Part shown: piece by piece, positions 62,880 to 64,000 of the stretch
Numbering within the stretch: the first letter of the stretch is position 1
Layout: every line of letters starts with the position of its first letter
DNA from: Xanthostigma xanthostigma
Taxonomy: Eukaryota > Arthropoda > Insecta > Raphidioptera > Raphidiidae
Direction of reading: 5' to 3'
Length of the DNA stretch: 64,000 bases
Assembly (NCBI GenBank): GCA_963575645.1
Contig: OY754465.1
Span: 29,957,501 to 30,021,500, forward strand
The notes under the pieces: generated by a model
Told to the model about the DNA's origin: nothing
Database searches by the model: none
Seen by the model: only the letters and a program-made list of their open reading frames with translations
Program-made: the position numbers and the translations under genes

Positions 62880-64000
62880 AGGCAAAATTGCTTTATTTCA
62901 TGAGGGTTAGTCTATTTTCACTATAACATTCAGGTTTGGATTATTCTCTCATAAGAAAATGCAAACTGCATATTAACAATTATTTTAACGCATGCAAGAA
63001 GTTTTTACATGCTTTATGACAATTAGGGGCAAATGAGTCCTTATAGGCAAAATTGCTTTATTTTATGAAGGTAAGTCTATTTACACTATAACATTCAGGT
63101 TTGGATCATTCTCTCTTAAGAAAATGCGAACTGCATATTAACAATTATTTTAACGCATGCAAGAAGTTTTTACATGCTTTATGACAATTAGGGGCAAATG
63201 AGTCCTTATAGGCAAAATTGCTTTATTTTATGAAGGTAAGTCTATTTACACTATAACATTCAGGTTTGGATCATTCTCTCTTAAGAAAATGCGAACTGCA
63301 TATTAACTATTATTTTAACGCATACAAGCAGTTTTTACAAGCTTTATGGCAATTAGGTGCAAATGAGTCCTTATAAGCAAAATTGCTTTATTTCATGAGG
63401 GTAAGTCTATTTACACTATAACATTCAGGTTTGGATCATTCGCTCATAAGAAAATGCAAACTGCATATTTACTATCATTTTAACGCATACAAGCAGTTTT
63501 TACATGCTTTATGACAATTAGGTGCAAATGAGTCTTTATAGGCAAAATTGCTTTATTTCATGAAGGTTAGTCTATTTACACTATAACATTCAGGTTTGGA
63601 TCATTCTCTCATAAGAAAATGCAAACTGCATATTAACCATTATTTTAACGCATACAAGCAGTTTTTACATGCTTTATGACAATTAGGGCCAAATGAGTAT
63701 GGCAAAATTGCTTTATTTTACAAAGGTAAGTCTATTTACACTATAACATTTAGGTTTGGATCATTCTCTCATAAGAAAATGCAAACTGCATATTAACCAT
63801 TATTTGAACGCAGACAAGCAGTTTTTACATGCTTTTCGACAATTAGGTGCAAATGAGTCCTTATAGGCAAAATTGCTTTATTTTACAAAGGTAAGTCTAT
63901 TTTCACTATAACATTCATGTTTGGATCATTCTCTCATAAGAAAATGCAAACTGCATATTAACTATTATTTAAACGCATACAAGCAGTTTTTACAAGCTTT
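62880..64000 (+). repeat. Partial second copy of the block at about 52985-54000, running off the window
   Basis: The order ggattattctctc, catgcaagaag, ctcttaagaaaatgcg, acaagctttat, cgctcat, gagtatggcaaaa, catgcttttcgac and attcatgtttgg is the same as at 53051-53870. The offset is 9887 bp at the start and 10052 bp at the end. The 165-bp jump comes from one extra monomer, since cgcatgcaagaag appears twice (near 62989 and 63154). The repeat probably continues beyond 64000. Confidence 0.85.

Larger units (their letters stand above)
12936..64000 (+). repeat. 165-bp satellite array, segment 3 (about 310 monomers), runs off the window
   Basis: Uninterrupted head-to-tail 165-bp monomers in one orientation for 51 kb, with no further transposon seen. 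Small indels repeat among copies: loss of two bases giving aacgctacaag, a gain giving catacctacaagcag, gagtatggcaaaa (5-bp loss), and tgcttttttataaagg. The recurrent in-frame stops and single-base variants show no coding constraint. The first 20 kb uses the A-F hexamer variants. From about 33 kb other variants (tttatatcatg, attcgctcat, atgcaagaag) dominate. No gene, RNA gene or array edge is visible. Confidence 0.98.

Noticed and set aside
1..64000. CRISPR-like regular repetition
   Set aside because: The whole 165-bp unit is repeated with no unique spacers, in a genome with eukaryotic retrotransposons.
1..64000. AP-1-like TGAGTCA sites in some monomers (for example near 88)
   Set aside because: Most monomers read tgagtcc or tgagtct. 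The match is a single-base variant without other support.
1..64000. CENP-B box
   Set aside because: No stretch with the required CG-rich core was found. The two frequent CpG sites, aacgcag and acgac, do not fit the motif.

Overview
This window is eukaryotic, almost certainly from an animal genome and most likely an insect or other arthropod. It lies entirely inside a satellite DNA array. Both ends are satellite, no single-copy flank is visible, and no host gene, tRNA, rRNA or CRISPR array was found. The taxonomic guess rests on the AT-rich sequence (the monomer consensus is about 32% GC), a single-ORF Ty3/Gypsy element of Mag/SURL-like type, and a CR1/Jockey-type LINE whose ORF1 carries a PHD finger, a combination common in arthropods. 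No species is claimed.

Layout: 1-2827 satellite; 2828-7388 a complete LTR retrotransposon on the minus strand; 7389-8669 satellite; 8670-12935 a full-length-looking non-LTR retrotransposon on the minus strand; 12936-64000 uninterrupted satellite. The monomer is 165 bp, all copies seen run head to tail in one orientation, and about 334 monomers are present. Satellite phase continues across both insertions, so both elements landed in a pre-existing array.

The array has structure above the monomer. A six-monomer order of about 990 bp (called A-B-C-D-E-F here) recurs through the first 33 kb. The rest is a mosaic of larger duplications: a 4-mer (660 bp), a 3-mer (497 bp), a 5-mer (826 bp), a block repeated at 5.28 kb, a tandem duplication of about 6.6 kb (40 monomers), a block repeated at 1983 bp (12 monomers), a near-identical tandem duplication of 3131 bp (19 monomers), and a block repeated about 9.9 kb away at the window end. 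Single-monomer gains and losses between copies point to unequal exchange.

The LTR element has two 323-bp LTRs that read as identical, a 5-bp target duplication, a primer binding site, a polypurine tract and one intact 1256-codon Gag-Pol frame, so it is very young. The LINE has an intact ORF1 (PHD finger, coiled coil, RRM-like end) overlapping an intact ORF2 (APE endonuclease and reverse transcriptase), and it ends in a pentanucleotide repeat instead of poly(A). The array has no protein product of its own. It is a candidate centromeric or pericentromeric heterochromatin component, but nothing in the sequence alone proves that.
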